Below are positions 42,672 to 51,705 of a DNA stretch of 64,000 nucleotides, piece by piece. Under the pieces are notes generated by a model. That model was not told the DNA's origin. It saw nothing but the letters and a program-made list of their open reading frames with translations, and made no database searches. The position numbers and the translations under genes are program-made. The stretch is from positions 1 through 64,000 of the forward strand of contig JBBAUA010000011.1 in the NCBI GenBank assembly GCA_040398465.1. Direction: 5' to 3'. Source of the DNA: UBA7672 sp040398465. Lineage in GTDB: Bacteria > Pseudomonadota > Alphaproteobacteria > Caulobacterales > Hyphomonadaceae. Position 1 is the stretch's first letter; every line of letters starts with the position of its first letter.

Positions 42672-43236
42672 GTGGCGTGGCTCGCAACGCTCCTCGGCTA
42701 TGTGACGCGCTTCAAGCGCATCCGCCGCACGCACAGGTTCAAGCCAGACTGGCGCGACAGCTGGGCGGACCTCCGCCACTCCGAATGGCTCCGCGATCAG
42801 CTGATCGCTCAAGGCGTGGCGCAACTGCTCGGAGGCCAAGCCCTCCAGCTCGACGACACGAAAATCCAGCTCACGCCCCCCCACCTACGGCGGCCCCTGC
42901 CCCCGGACGCCCTTCGACATGAGCCGTCGCTTCATCCCGCTTGCCCGCTCGGCGGCCGATCCGGAGGCGATCATCCGCGAGCGCTTCAAGCGCATCTCGC
43001 GCGATGTCCTTGTCGCCCATGCTTCGACGGAGGCGCTGCGCCGTGCTCACCATGAGGCGATGGGTGTTGCTGGTCATATGGAGCGCCCGTCGACATGGCG
43101 CGCCGAAGCGCAGCGCAGGCGGCAGCACGAGGGCGGGCTCACCTCAGCCCGAGGTCCGCCCGCTTTCCAAATGCTGCTTATTGCCGACTGCCTCGGAAGC
43201 GCCAGCTTCCGGGATAGCCCCCGCGCGCCTAGCTGA
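42672..43236 (+). pseudogene. Frameshifted gene of unknown function (about 187 codons)
   Basis: Two frames join in the middle: residues ending DDTKIQLTPP in one, and PTYGGPCPRTPFDMSRRFIPLAR in another. The switch is in a run of seven C (42876-42882); one C fewer would give a single 187-aa protein. Translated that way it starts at a GTG (VAWLATLLGYVTRFKRIRR), is basic and helical, and carries PTYGGPCPRTPFD. I cannot assign a function. Either a sequencing error in a homopolymer or a decaying gene. The 3' end overlaps the convergent cyclase gene by 8 bp. Confidence 0.55.
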
Positions 43237-44176
43237 TCGCTACCGGGTTGATCACCATCTGCACCGTCCCCACAAATCGCGGGATCCCCAGCACGAACAG
43301 GAATTCCTTCACCCCGTCAGCCGCCAGTTGGTTGGTGTCGATCGTCTCCAGCACATGCACGCCCTTCTTGGCCAGCAGCGTCTGGTGAACGATGAAGGTC
43401 TTGCCCGGCGGCGAGGGCAGCGCCTCAAGCGCCACCGTGTCCGATCCGATCGCTACGACGCCCAGATCCGCCAGGAAAATCGCCCCGTCCTCGCCGATGC
43501 CCGGCTCACGAGACCGATACGCGTCCTTGTCGCTCAGCATCTTCGCGGCCATCCAGCCGGTGTGGAACAGGACAACGTCCCCCTTCCCCGCCGTCACGCC
43601 CTGAGCCTTCATCGCGGCCTCGATCTCGGCGCGGTTGTACATGTCGCCGACTTCGAGGCTGGCCTTGCCATAGTGTTTCGCCATGTCGATCAGCACGCCG
43701 CGCGTCACGATCGGCGGCACATCGGCCAGCTGCAGCGCCCGCGTGGTCGCGACCTCCTTGCCGGTGACGCCATTATAGTAGTGGTGATCGACGCCCAGAT
43801 GCCCGAACCCGTCGATCTGCGTGCCGATCCCCATCGACGAGACGATACGCTCGTCAAATGCCGTCACCCGCTGCGATCCGTTCGGCGTGTAATCCGCATC
43901 CGGCCCCGGCTGGCGCTCGACCGTGTATTTCCGCGTCCCATAAGCCGCGCTCTCCGGCGCAGTCGGAACGCCCAGCGCATAGACCTTGCCGGTTTTCACC
44001 AGCCCGGCCGCCTTCTTCACGCCCTCGGCGCTGAGATTGTTGACGTTCCCCAGCCGGTCCGCCTCGCCCCACGGCGAGTCCCACCACGGCTCTTTATGTT
44101 CTGCCACCTGCGCAATCGCGCCTTCCGAACACGCCGACAAGGCGATCACCAGCAGCGCCCGCTTCAGGAAATCCAT
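43229..44176 (-). CDS. Cyclase-family (kynurenine formamidase-like) hydrolase, exported
   Basis: A 315-aa protein of the PF04199 cyclase family, related to arylformamidase and polyketide cyclases. N-terminal MDFLKRALLVIALSACSEG suggests export (lipobox-like Cys16). Metal-site sequences are GTQIDGFGHLGVDHHYYNG and VVLFHTGWM. Family core boxes GKVYALGVPT and VHQTLLAKKGVHVLETIDT are present. The usual HxGTHxDxxxH is altered to GTQIDGFGHLG, as in the subgroup of exported cyclase-like proteins. Substrate unknown. Confidence 0.82.
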   Translation of the reverse strand: MDFLKRALLVIALSACSEGAIAQVAEHKEPWWDSPWGEADRLGNVNNLSAEGVKKAAGLVKTGKVYALGVPTAPESAAYGTRKYTVERQPGPDADYTPNGSQRVTAFDERIVSSMGIGTQIDGFGHLGVDHHYYNGVTGKEVATTRALQLADVPPIVTRGVLIDMAKHYGKASLEVGDMYNRAEIEAAMKAQGVTAGKGDVVLFHTGWMAAKMLSDKDAYRSREPGIGEDGAIFLADLGVVAIGSDTVALEALPSPPGKTFIVHQTLLAKKGVHVLETIDTNQLAADGVKEFLFVLGIPRFVGTVQMVINPVAIS

Positions 44177-44269
44177 GTCGCTCCCTCAGGTCAGTTTGAA
44201 CTGACTCGTATCCGGGTTCAGCTTGCCAAAGGTTTACGCCCGCGCCAACGGCCCGCTCTCAGGCATGGA

Positions 44270-44941
44270 TCAGGGATAAAGCCTTTGTGTCGTCCATCCC
44301 TGCCCGGGCCCGGAGCGCGTGAACTCCAGCCGGTCATGCAGCCGGAATGGCCGATCGCGCCAGAACTCGATCCGCGTCGGCACAACCCGCCACCCCTGCC
44401 ATTGCGGCGGGCGCGGCGTCTTCACCAGGCCATAGCGGGCGGCGAACATGGCGATCCGCTTCTCCAGCGCGAACCGCCCCTCCATCGGCCGCGACTGCTC
44501 GGACGCCCAGGCGCCGATCTGGCTGTCCTTGGCCCGTGTCGCGAAATAGGCGTCTGCCTCTTCCTCGGGAGCCGTGTCGACCCTGCCCGAAATCCGCACC
44601 TGCCGGCGCAGGCTCTTCCAGTGGAAACACAACGCAGCTTGGGCATTCACCCCCAGCTGCTGCCCCTTCCGGCTCTCGGCATTCGAGAAGAACACGAACC
44701 CGTCCTTCGACACGTCCTTCAACAGAACCATCCGAACATCCGGCGCCCCATGTGCGTCCGCAGTGGCAAGCGCCATCGCATTCGAGTCGTTCGGCTCGGT
44801 CTTCCGCGCCTCGGCCAGCCATTCCGCGAACAGGGCGAACGGATCAGTCGTCGCGAACAGCGTCGGGTCATCCGCCGAGGCGGCGACAGCCCGGGCGTAC
44901 TCTTCGGCGGACGGGGTCGGGGGAATTACCTTGTCGGCCAT
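44270..44941 (-). CDS. pdxH: Pyridoxamine 5'-phosphate oxidase
   Basis: Makes pyridoxal 5'-phosphate from pyridoxamine/pyridoxine 5'-phosphate with FMN and oxygen. The 223-aa protein carries the family blocks NAMALATADAHGAPDVRMVLLKDV, GFVFFSNAESRKGQQL, CFHWKSLRRQVRISGRV and the C-terminal GWRVVPTRIEFWRDRPFRLHDRL, ending RLYP. The SDR gene stop overlaps its ATG (TGATG), so the SDR-pdxH pair is translationally coupled. Confidence 0.96.
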   Translation of the reverse strand: MADKVIPPTPSAEEYARAVAASADDPTLFATTDPFALFAEWLAEARKTEPNDSNAMALATADAHGAPDVRMVLLKDVSKDGFVFFSNAESRKGQQLGVNAQAALCFHWKSLRRQVRISGRVDTAPEEEADAYFATRAKDSQIGAWASEQSRPMEGRFALEKRIAMFAARYGLVKTPRPPQWQGWRVVPTRIEFWRDRPFRLHDRLEFTRSGPGQGWTTQRLYP

Positions 44942-45696
44942 CAGACGATCATCCCGCCATCAACGCGCAGCACCTGCCCGGTGACGTAGGTCGCCTTTTC
45001 CGACGCCAGGAACGCCACCGCGTCTGCGATCTCCTGGGCCGAACCCCAGCGCTTCTCCAGCGGCACCAGCCGCCCCATCCGCTCCAGCGTCTTCTCGCGG
45101 TCCAGCCCTTTGGCGAACGCGGTCGACCACATGCCATCGTCGATCACGCCCGGCGCCACCGCATTCACGCGAACGCCTGCGCGGCCAAGATCGATCGAGG
45201 CATTCCGCGTGAAGGAATTCACCGCGCCCTTCGACGCCGCATAGGCAATCTGCCCCAGCGCGCCCGAGAAGGACGAGACGGAGGAGATGTTCACCACATT
45301 GCCCTTCCGCTTGATCAGCGAGGCCGACAGCGCATCGGTCAGCAGGATAAGGTTGCGCACGTTGACGTTGAACGTCTCATCCAGCCCCTCACCCGTCACC
45401 TTGCCCATCGCCTGCGCCGCACTGACGCCGGCATTGTTGACTAGCACGTCGATCTCGCCCAGCGCCGCCAGCGCGCCATCAGCCGCCTTGCGCCAGCCAT
45501 CGGCCGATCCCATGTCCGCTTCGATCGCGACAGCGCCGTTCGGCAGGCTAGCCGCCAACGCCTTCAGCTTGTCGGCCGAGCGCGCCACCAGCGCGACCTT
45601 CGCGCCATCTTCGGCCAATGTCCGGGCAATCGCCTCGCCGATCCCGCGGCTGGCTCCCGTGACGACGGCGGTCTTGCCTTTGAAGTCATAGGTCAT
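44941..45696 (-). CDS. Short-chain dehydrogenase/reductase
   Basis: A 251-aa SDR. The NAD(P)-binding motif TGASRGIGEAIA is near 14-25, NNAG at 87-90, and the catalytic Ser-Tyr-Lys is in ISSVSSFSG and YAASKGAV. It ends GQVLRVDGGMIV as FabG-like enzymes do. A lysine-containing RSADK after the second strand suggests NADP preference but not decisively. It is coupled to pdxH, although the link to vitamin B6 is only by position. Substrate unknown. Confidence 0.87.
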   Translation of the reverse strand: MTYDFKGKTAVVTGASRGIGEAIARTLAEDGAKVALVARSADKLKALAASLPNGAVAIEADMGSADGWRKAADGALAALGEIDVLVNNAGVSAAQAMGKVTGEGLDETFNVNVRNLILLTDALSASLIKRKGNVVNISSVSSFSGALGQIAYAASKGAVNSFTRNASIDLGRAGVRVNAVAPGVIDDGMWSTAFAKGLDREKTLERMGRLVPLEKRWGSAQEIADAVAFLASEKATYVTGQVLRVDGGMIV

Positions 45697-45963
45697 GGCA
45701 TGTTGCTCCAGTAATCCCGCTTACGCGCGGACTGTATATCAGCAGATGGTTAGGCCGCCACGCAGGATGCCAACGAATTCGTGAAGTAGAAAAGTCTTTT
45801 GGCCGTAGGGACGCCCTCTTCCCAGAGCCGCGACGAACGGCAATATCCGCGCAGAGTTTGGTCCGGGCCCCTCTGGCGCGAATGGCGGTTTGCGCGATGT
45901 CGGACTCAGGTGGGCGAAAGCCTCCTTGCGCGGACGCGGCGCATCGGACCGGATGTTCCCCTC

Positions 45964-46992
45964 ATGAATTTGGAAATGCTCGGCGAATTCGCCGGACAGC
46001 CGGTGTGGCTGTGGCTTACCTTTCTCGCCTTCGTCGCGCTCGTCCTCTGGGTCGACCTGGCCCTGATCAACAACAAGGACGGCCGCATATCCGCGGGGAA
46101 AAGCGCCCTGATGTGGGGAAGCTTCGCGGCCTGTGCGATGGCGTTCGCGGGCTATGTCTATTTCCTCTACGAACCCGATCCGGCCTTCTATGATTCACCA
46201 GAAAACCTGAACGGGCAGGCGACGATCCAGTACCTGACGGGCTACCTGCTCGAAACGGCGCTGGCGTTCGACAATATCTTCGTCATCTCGATGATCTTCG
46301 CGTTCTTTGCCATCCCCCCGGCCTATCAGCATCGCGTGCTGTTCTGGGGCATCATCGGCGCAGTCGTATTCCGCGCGATCTTCATCGGCGCGGGCTCGGC
46401 CATCGTGAACCAGCTCACCTGGGTTCTCTACATCTTCGCCGCGATCCTGATCTTCAGCGGCGTGAAAATGCTCGTCTCGGCGAGCAAGCCGCATGAAGCC
46501 CCGGACCCGACGTGGATCATCCGCCTGTTCGAGCGCTTCATGCCGGTGACCAAGGAGATTCGGAACCACAACTTCGTCGTTCGCCTGCCGGACGCGTCAG
46601 GGAAGATGGTCCTCTTTGCGACCCCCCTGCTCATCGCACTGGTCGCGGTCGAGGTGGCGGACATCATCTTCGCAATCGACAGTGTGCCGGCCATCTTCGC
46701 CGTCACGCGCGATCCGTTCATCGTCTACACCTCGAACATCTTTGCGATCCTCGGCCTGCGCTCGCTTTACTTCATGCTGGCGGCTGCGGCGGACAGGTTC
46801 AAATACCTTAAGTTCGGCCTTGCCGCCGTGCTGGTGCTGATCGGCGTGAAGATCATCTGGAACTTCCTGCTCAGCAAGGAGCTGAAACTGGTGCCCTATC
46901 TTGAGCCGCACTGGTCGCTGATCGCCACCCTGGTGCTGCTGGGCGGAGCAATCCTCGTCTCGCTCGTCCGGACAGCGAAGCCGGCGCACTAG
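45964..46992 (+). CDS. TerC/Alx-family membrane protein (probable metal-ion exporter)
   Basis: A 342-aa integral membrane protein with about nine helices. TerC-family acidic motifs lie in helices: LETALAFDNIFVISMIF and VAVEVADIIFAIDSVPAIFAV. These resemble Alx-type manganese exporters. The start at 45964 was chosen because it gives the first helix LTFLAFVALVLWVDLALI. The leader 45780-45963 was inspected for a yybP-ykoY manganese riboswitch; a convincing one was not seen. Confidence 0.88.
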   Translation: MNLEMLGEFAGQPVWLWLTFLAFVALVLWVDLALINNKDGRISAGKSALMWGSFAACAMAFAGYVYFLYEPDPAFYDSPENLNGQATIQYLTGYLLETALAFDNIFVISMIFAFFAIPPAYQHRVLFWGIIGAVVFRAIFIGAGSAIVNQLTWVLYIFAAILIFSGVKMLVSASKPHEAPDPTWIIRLFERFMPVTKEIRNHNFVVRLPDASGKMVLFATPLLIALVAVEVADIIFAIDSVPAIFAVTRDPFIVYTSNIFAILGLRSLYFMLAAAADRFKYLKFGLAAVLVLIGVKIIWNFLLSKELKLVPYLEPHWSLIATLVLLGGAILVSLVRTAKPAH

Positions 46993-47005
46993 CGTTAACG
47001 CCTTA

Positions 47006-47037
47006 CCTGTCGTCCCGGCAAAAGCTGGGACGACAGG
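47006..47037. repeat. Intergenic hairpin after terC
   Basis: CCTGTCGTCCC (47006-47016) and GGGACGACAGG (47027-47037) pair perfectly across a 10-nt loop GGCAAAAGCT. There is no T-run. This CGTCCCGGCAAAAGCTGGGACG form is a common palindrome in alphaproteobacterial intergenic DNA. Confidence 0.55.
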
Positions 47038-47093
47038 CCCGGGATGCCCTGGCAGGATTTGCATTCGCACGGTCCTGCCCCTAAACCGCACCC

Positions 47094-48185
47094 ATGTCGC
47101 ACAACACCTTTGGCCACCTCTTCCGCGTGACGACCTGGGGCGAAAGTCATGGGCCCGCCATCGGCTGCGTGGTCGATGGCTGCCCGCCGGGACTCACGCT
47201 GACGCCGGAGTTCATCCAGCAATTCCTCGACAAGCGCCGTCCAGGGACTTCGCGCTTCGTCACGCAACGTCAGGAAGAGGACAAGGTCCGCATCCTCTCC
47301 GGTGTGTTCGAGGATGACCGCACCGGCGGACCGGTGACCACCGGCACGCCGATCTCGCTGATGATCGAAAACACCGACCAGCGTTCGAAGGACTACAGCG
47401 AGATCCGCGACAGCTATCGACCCGGCCATGCCGACTATGCCTACGACCGGAAATACGGCGTGCGCGACTATCGCGGAGGTGGTCGCTCATCCGCACGCGA
47501 GACAGCATCACGCGTCGCGGCTGGCGCCGTTGCCAGGATGGCGCTCGGCCCTGCGATCACCATCCGCGGAGCGGTCGTGCAGATCGGACCGCACGCCATC
47601 AACCGGGACAACTGGAACTGGGATGTCGTCGAGCAGAACCCATTCTGGTGTCCCGACGGGGAGAAGGCAGCCAAGTGGGAAGCCTTCCTCGACGAGACAC
47701 GCAAGGCCGGCTCGTCCTGCGGCGCCATCATCGAAGTCGTGGCCGAAGGCGTGCCCCCCGGATGGGGCGCGCCCGTCTATGGCAAGCTGGACGCTGACCT
47801 CGCGGGCGCGCTGATGAGCATCAACGCGGTCAAGGGCGTCGAGATCGGCGCGGGCTTCGCATCTGCTGCGCTGTCGGGCGAAGACAACGCCGACGAGATG
47901 CGCCGGTCGGGTAACAGCGTTGCCTTCCTGTCGAACAGCAATGGCGGCGTGCTCGGCGGAATCTCGTCCGGGCAGCCAGTCGTCGCGCGCATCGCCGTGA
48001 AGCCGACCTCGTCCATCCTCACCCCGCGCCAGACCGTGACGACGCAGGGCGAAGACACCGACATCCGCACCAAGGGCCGCCACGATCCCTGCGTCGGAAT
48101 ACGAGCTGTTCCGGTTGCCGAAGCAATGATGGCCTGCGTGTTGGCCGACCACATGCTGCGCCATCGCGGTCAGACTGGCCGCTGA
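47094..48185 (+). CDS. aroC: Chorismate synthase
   Basis: The last step of the shikimate pathway, with reduced FMN. The 363-aa protein starts MSHNTFGHLFRVTTWGESHGPAIG and contains RPGTSRFVTQRQEEDKV, the RPGHADYAYDRKYGVRDYRGGGRSSARETASRVAAGA block in pattern, NSNGGVLGGISSGQPVVARIAVKPT and RHDPCVGIRAVPVAEAM. All signature regions are intact. Confidence 0.97.
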   Translation: MSHNTFGHLFRVTTWGESHGPAIGCVVDGCPPGLTLTPEFIQQFLDKRRPGTSRFVTQRQEEDKVRILSGVFEDDRTGGPVTTGTPISLMIENTDQRSKDYSEIRDSYRPGHADYAYDRKYGVRDYRGGGRSSARETASRVAAGAVARMALGPAITIRGAVVQIGPHAINRDNWNWDVVEQNPFWCPDGEKAAKWEAFLDETRKAGSSCGAIIEVVAEGVPPGWGAPVYGKLDADLAGALMSINAVKGVEIGAGFASAALSGEDNADEMRRSGNSVAFLSNSNGGVLGGISSGQPVVARIAVKPTSSILTPRQTVTTQGEDTDIRTKGRHDPCVGIRAVPVAEAMMACVLADHMLRHRGQTGR

Positions 48186-48281
48186 AGACCGGGCGATAGC
48201 CTTCAGCAGTTCCTTCAGGTCCCGTTCAGGTGGCGGGCCGGATTGTCTCTCCTGACAATGTGTGTCCGGAGGTATTCGCCG

Positions 48282-48863
48282 ATGCGTATCAAGGCCCTGC
48301 TCCTGATTTCGGCCGTCATGGCCATCGCAGCTCCTGCCTCCTTCGCTCAGAGCCGCTCCTGCCAGGAAGTCCGACAGAACAACCAGGTCGGCGGCGCAAT
48401 CGTCGGCGGCATTCTCGGCGGCATCCTCGGCAGCAATGTCGCCGCCAGCGGCCACCGCAGTGATGGAACCGCGGTTGGCGCAGTGCTTGGCGGCATGATC
48501 GGCGCAGGCGCCGGCGGCAATGTCCGCTGCGGGCTGCCGCCACAGGGCTATAACAATGGTTACGGCGCTGGGTCAGACTACAATCGCAATCCAAACTATG
48601 GCGGCCAGCACTATGGCGATGCAGGCTATGGGTCCCAACGTTACGGCGACGATCCGTATCTCGATGGCGGTCTGCGACAGGAAGGATACAGCCGTGACCT
48701 TTACCGGGACGACAGGCGGTCCTACGCGCGCAACGACGAAGTCGCAGGGGCTGATTGCACCGAGTCCATTCAGGTAACGCGCTTGCCTGACGGCTCTCAG
48801 ATCCGCCGCCCGGTAGAAGTCTGCCGCGACGCTTATTATGGTGAGTGGCAGGTCATCGATTAG
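48282..48863 (+). CDS. Exported glycine-zipper protein
   Basis: A 193-aa secreted or periplasmic protein. Signal MRIKALLLISAVMAIAAPASFA precedes a Cys and two glycine-zipper segments (GGAIVGGILGGILGSNVAA and GAVLGGMIGAGAGG), which can form a membrane hairpin. A Tyr/Gly/Asn-rich low-complexity linker follows (residues about 90-140), then a small C-terminal domain with two cysteines (ADCTES, EVCRDA). The zipper resembles Rick_17kDa surface antigens. The ATG at 48282 gives the correct signal; a GGAGG lies 11 nt upstream. Confidence 0.82.
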   Translation: MRIKALLLISAVMAIAAPASFAQSRSCQEVRQNNQVGGAIVGGILGGILGSNVAASGHRSDGTAVGAVLGGMIGAGAGGNVRCGLPPQGYNNGYGAGSDYNRNPNYGGQHYGDAGYGSQRYGDDPYLDGGLRQEGYSRDLYRDDRRSYARNDEVAGADCTESIQVTRLPDGSQIRRPVEVCRDAYYGEWQVID

Positions 48864-48993
48864 ACTGGCAGCAAAGCCTTTCGGCCGCCGCGGCCACTCT
48901 TAAAGGACAGGCCCGTCCCCCCAACCCAGGGCCTGTGAGGGCGAGCCGCATCGCGCGAGCAGTGCGGCTCGTCTGATTCTGACGACAAGCTGA

Positions 48994-49746
48994 TCAGTAA
49001 TTTCGCGCGACGAACAGTCGCTCGCGATTGCCATCCGCGCCGGTGATAGGACTATCCGACCACTGCCTGACGACCCACCCCACCTTCGCAAGCCACCGCT
49101 CCAGCTCGTCCGCCGCAGCCGCAACAGCGGCGGGGCGGGAGACGATGCCGCCCTTGCCGACATTTGCTGGCCCAACCTCGAACTGCGGCTTGAACAGCGC
49201 CACCAGCATCGCGTCCGGCGCTGCCAGTTCCAGTGGTCGCATCAACAGCTTGGCGAGCCCGATGAAGCTTGCATCACACACGATCAGCGTCGGCGGCTCG
49301 ATGACGAGGGCCGCATCGAGATTTCGCGCATCGGTCGATTCGTGACTGACAACGCGCTTGTCTTCCCGCAACCGCGGATGCAGCTGCCCCACACCCACAT
49401 CGATCGCGACAATCCGCCGCGCGCGGCGCGCCAGCAGCACATCCGTGAAGCCTCCTGTCGATGAGCCGATGTCGAGGCAATGCCGGCCAGCCGGATCGAC
49501 ACCAAACACCGTCAGCGCATGATCAAGCTTCAACCCGCCGCGCGACACCCATGGATGAGCCGCCTCGGCTTCGATCAACGAACCATCGCCAACCAGCTGG
49601 CCGGGCTTCGTCGCCGCAACGCCATCGACGTGCACCTTGCCGGCTTCGATTGCCTCGCGCGCACGCGCACGCGTCGGCGCGAGGCCGCGCTGAACCAGCT
49701 CGACGTCCAGCCGCCGCCGTCCACCGCTTTCATTGCCGCTCGTCAT
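48994..49746 (-). CDS. tlyA: TlyA-family rRNA 2'-O-methyltransferase
   Basis: A 250-aa protein with an N-terminal S4 RNA-binding domain (RRRLDVELVQRGLAPTRARAREAIEAGKVHVDG) and an FtsJ-type methyltransferase. The SAM site is HCLDIGSSTGGFTDVLLAR; catalytic-type Lys/Asp/Lys/Glu residues lie in the following strands (FKPQFEVGP). TlyA proteins methylate rRNA cytidines. The stop is 130 bp from the convergent zipper protein gene. Confidence 0.92.
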   Translation of the reverse strand: MTSGNESGGRRRLDVELVQRGLAPTRARAREAIEAGKVHVDGVAATKPGQLVGDGSLIEAEAAHPWVSRGGLKLDHALTVFGVDPAGRHCLDIGSSTGGFTDVLLARRARRIVAIDVGVGQLHPRLREDKRVVSHESTDARNLDAALVIEPPTLIVCDASFIGLAKLLMRPLELAAPDAMLVALFKPQFEVGPANVGKGGIVSRPAAVAAAADELERWLAKVGWVVRQWSDSPITGADGNRERLFVARNY

Positions 49747-49824
49747 CGCGCCCTTCGGGGAACCGTCGCGTGTCCCGGGCCTTTAGATTGGCAACTGCCG
49801 CCTTCCGCAAGTCCAGGAATCACC

Positions 49825-50358
49825 ATGCTGCGTGCAACCGCTCTCGCCCTGCTCCTCACTGCATGCGCGACATCGGAGCAGGATCCTCCTCCCGCCATGA
49901 ACACGGCTGGCGGCCCGCCCACAGAGGCGGCCCTGACCAACAATAGCGGCGCGGAAATCGGCACAGTCCAGTTCACACCCGCCCTCACCGGTGTCCTGAT
50001 GCGCGTGATCATTACCGTCGGCGGTCTCTCGCCGGGATGGCACGGCATGCATCTGCATGCTGTTGGCAATTGCTCCGATCCCGCGAAGTTCGCGAACGCC
50101 GCAGGCCACATCCAGAAGTCCAACAAGAATCACGGACTGCTCTATGTGCATGGCCCGGAGAATGGCGACCTGCCGAACATTTCCGCCGCCAGCGATGGGT
50201 CTGCCGCAACCGAGGTTTTCACGGCCCTGCTGACGGTCCCCGAGCTGCAGGACGCCGATGGCTCGGCGCTGGTGATCCACGCCAATCCCGACGACCACAC
50301 CAGCCAGCCGCTGGGAAACTCGGGCGACCGCGTCGCCTGCGCAGCGATCCGGAACTAG
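49825..50358 (+). CDS. sodC: Cu,Zn superoxide dismutase-like lipoprotein
   Basis: A 177-aa SodC-type protein. MLRATALALLLTAC has a lipobox, so it is anchored in the periplasm. Metal ligands lie in GWHGMHLHAVGNC, AAGHIQKSNKNHGLLYVHGPENGDLPNI, and the disulphide region GDRVACAAIRN. It removes superoxide in the periplasm. A one-mismatch EcfG-like promoter (GGAAC at 49759, CTTT at 49781) lies 40 bp upstream, consistent with stress control but weak. The start at 49825 avoids overlap with tlyA. Confidence 0.85.
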   Translation: MLRATALALLLTACATSEQDPPPAMNTAGGPPTEAALTNNSGAEIGTVQFTPALTGVLMRVIITVGGLSPGWHGMHLHAVGNCSDPAKFANAAGHIQKSNKNHGLLYVHGPENGDLPNISAASDGSAATEVFTALLTVPELQDADGSALVIHANPDDHTSQPLGNSGDRVACAAIRN

Positions 50359-50418
50359 GACTGGCAGGCCCGGCGAAAACCGGTCTAGAAGCGGGCGACC
50401 CCTTATCAGGCGCCGCCG

Positions 50419-51450
50419 ATGCCCATCTCCCCCGTCGAACGGAACGACCATTCCGAACCGAATGCCGAAGCCTTCATTTTCGGCTTCGATTTCGAGCCGA
50501 ACGGGGCCATTTCACGCGTTGACTGGACAAAGATAAAGCCGACGGCTGCTCGTCCCGAGCTCGGCTGGCGCTGGCTGCACTTCAATCGCCTTGCGGCCGA
50601 GACGCGGGCATGGCTCGAGGAATCCAGCGATCTCGACGAAGCGGTGATCGCCGCCCTGTTGCAGACCGAGTCGCGTCCGCGCTGTGCGCCCTATGAGGAC
50701 GGCCTGCTGCTCAACCTGAGGGGCGTCAACCACAATCCAGGCGCCGAACCGGAAGACATGATCTCCGTCCGCATCTGGGCGACCAGCAATCTCGTCATCT
50801 CGATGCGGTCCTATCCGGTGAAGGCGATCCACGAAGTCCGCGAGGAAACCGGCCGCGATCCGCCGACGTCATCCGCCCACCTGCTCGCCCGCATCGCATC
50901 CAAGCTGGTCGACTACATCGACCCTGTGGTGGAGCAGCTGAAGGAGGAAGCGGACGAGTTCGAAGAGACGATGCTCAACGAAAAGGGCCGGCTATCGCCG
51001 CGCGACCTTGCAGAGTTTCGACGCACCATCCTCCTCCTGCGCCGGTATGTGCAGCCGCAGTCGGAAGCCATGACCCAGCTTCAGCGTGAGGCAAGGATGC
51101 GCCGGTCTGGCGCGCCAGTGTTCGACGATGACGATCAGGTGATCCTGCGCGACACGTCGGACCATATCATTCGCATCGCCGAAGAGCTGGATTCGATCCG
51201 CGATCGTGCGGCCGTTCTGCAGGATCAGGTGGTTGGCCAACGACAGGAAACGCTCAACCAGCGTCTTCTGGCCTTGTCGATCGTGTCCGCGATCTTCCTG
51301 CCGCTATCCTACGTGACCGGCCTCCTCGGCATGAATCTCGCCGGCATTCCATGGGCGCACGAGCCCTGGTCGTTCGGGATGGTGGTCGGCGTCACCTGCG
51401 CACTCGGGGTCGGCGTGCTCGCCTTCCTCAAATGGCGCAGGTGGATCTAG
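50419..51450 (+). CDS. CorA/ZntB-family divalent metal transporter
   Basis: A 343-aa protein with a large N-terminal cytoplasmic domain and two C-terminal membrane helices. The first helix region ends in the YVTGLLGMNLAGIPW sequence, carrying the GMN motif of the CorA superfamily. The long central helix is acidic and charged. The presence of zinc-like acidic residues (EPNGAISRVDWTK near 25) fits the ZntB branch rather than CorA magnesium channels, but not decisively. Confidence 0.85.
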   Translation: MPISPVERNDHSEPNAEAFIFGFDFEPNGAISRVDWTKIKPTAARPELGWRWLHFNRLAAETRAWLEESSDLDEAVIAALLQTESRPRCAPYEDGLLLNLRGVNHNPGAEPEDMISVRIWATSNLVISMRSYPVKAIHEVREETGRDPPTSSAHLLARIASKLVDYIDPVVEQLKEEADEFEETMLNEKGRLSPRDLAEFRRTILLLRRYVQPQSEAMTQLQREARMRRSGAPVFDDDDQVILRDTSDHIIRIAEELDSIRDRAAVLQDQVVGQRQETLNQRLLALSIVSAIFLPLSYVTGLLGMNLAGIPWAHEPWSFGMVVGVTCALGVGVLAFLKWRRWI

Positions 51451-51452
51451 GT

Positions 51453-51680
51453 TCAGGTGCGGTCGTCGCCGTCGCTGGCGTTGTCGATGGTTTCCTTGAC
51501 GCCTTCGCCTACCTTGCCGACCGAGTCCTGAAGCGGCTGCGTCGTCTGGTCGATCTTCGACAGGCCCTCATCCATGTTGGCGCCGGCCGCTTGAAGCGAG
51601 CCATCGCGCCACCAGAAATAGCCCATCACCATGACGAAGCCGACGGCTATCGCGACAACAATTCCGCCCAGTACCCGCAT
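51453..51680 (-). CDS. Small membrane protein, paralogue 2
   Basis: A 75-aa protein: one N-terminal membrane helix (MRVLGGIVVAIAVGFVMVMGYF), then WWRDGSLQAAGANMDEGLSKI and a helical tail ending in the identical SDGDDRT-type tail of its neighbour. It is 25 bp downstream of the gene at 51706 and shares its sequence pattern, so the two are tandem duplicates. Function unknown. Confidence 0.75.
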   Translation of the reverse strand: MRVLGGIVVAIAVGFVMVMGYFWWRDGSLQAAGANMDEGLSKIDQTTQPLQDSVGKVGEGVKETIDNASDGDDRT

Positions 51681-51705
51681 ATCAAATCCTCCCTGAATAG
51701 ACCGC

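Noticed and set aside
45780..45963. Possible yybP-ykoY manganese riboswitch before terC
   Set aside because: The expected conserved loops could not be matched; only scattered G-rich stretches were seen.
47006..47037. Rho-independent terminator after terC
   Set aside because: The stem is good but no T-run follows; treated as a repeat.
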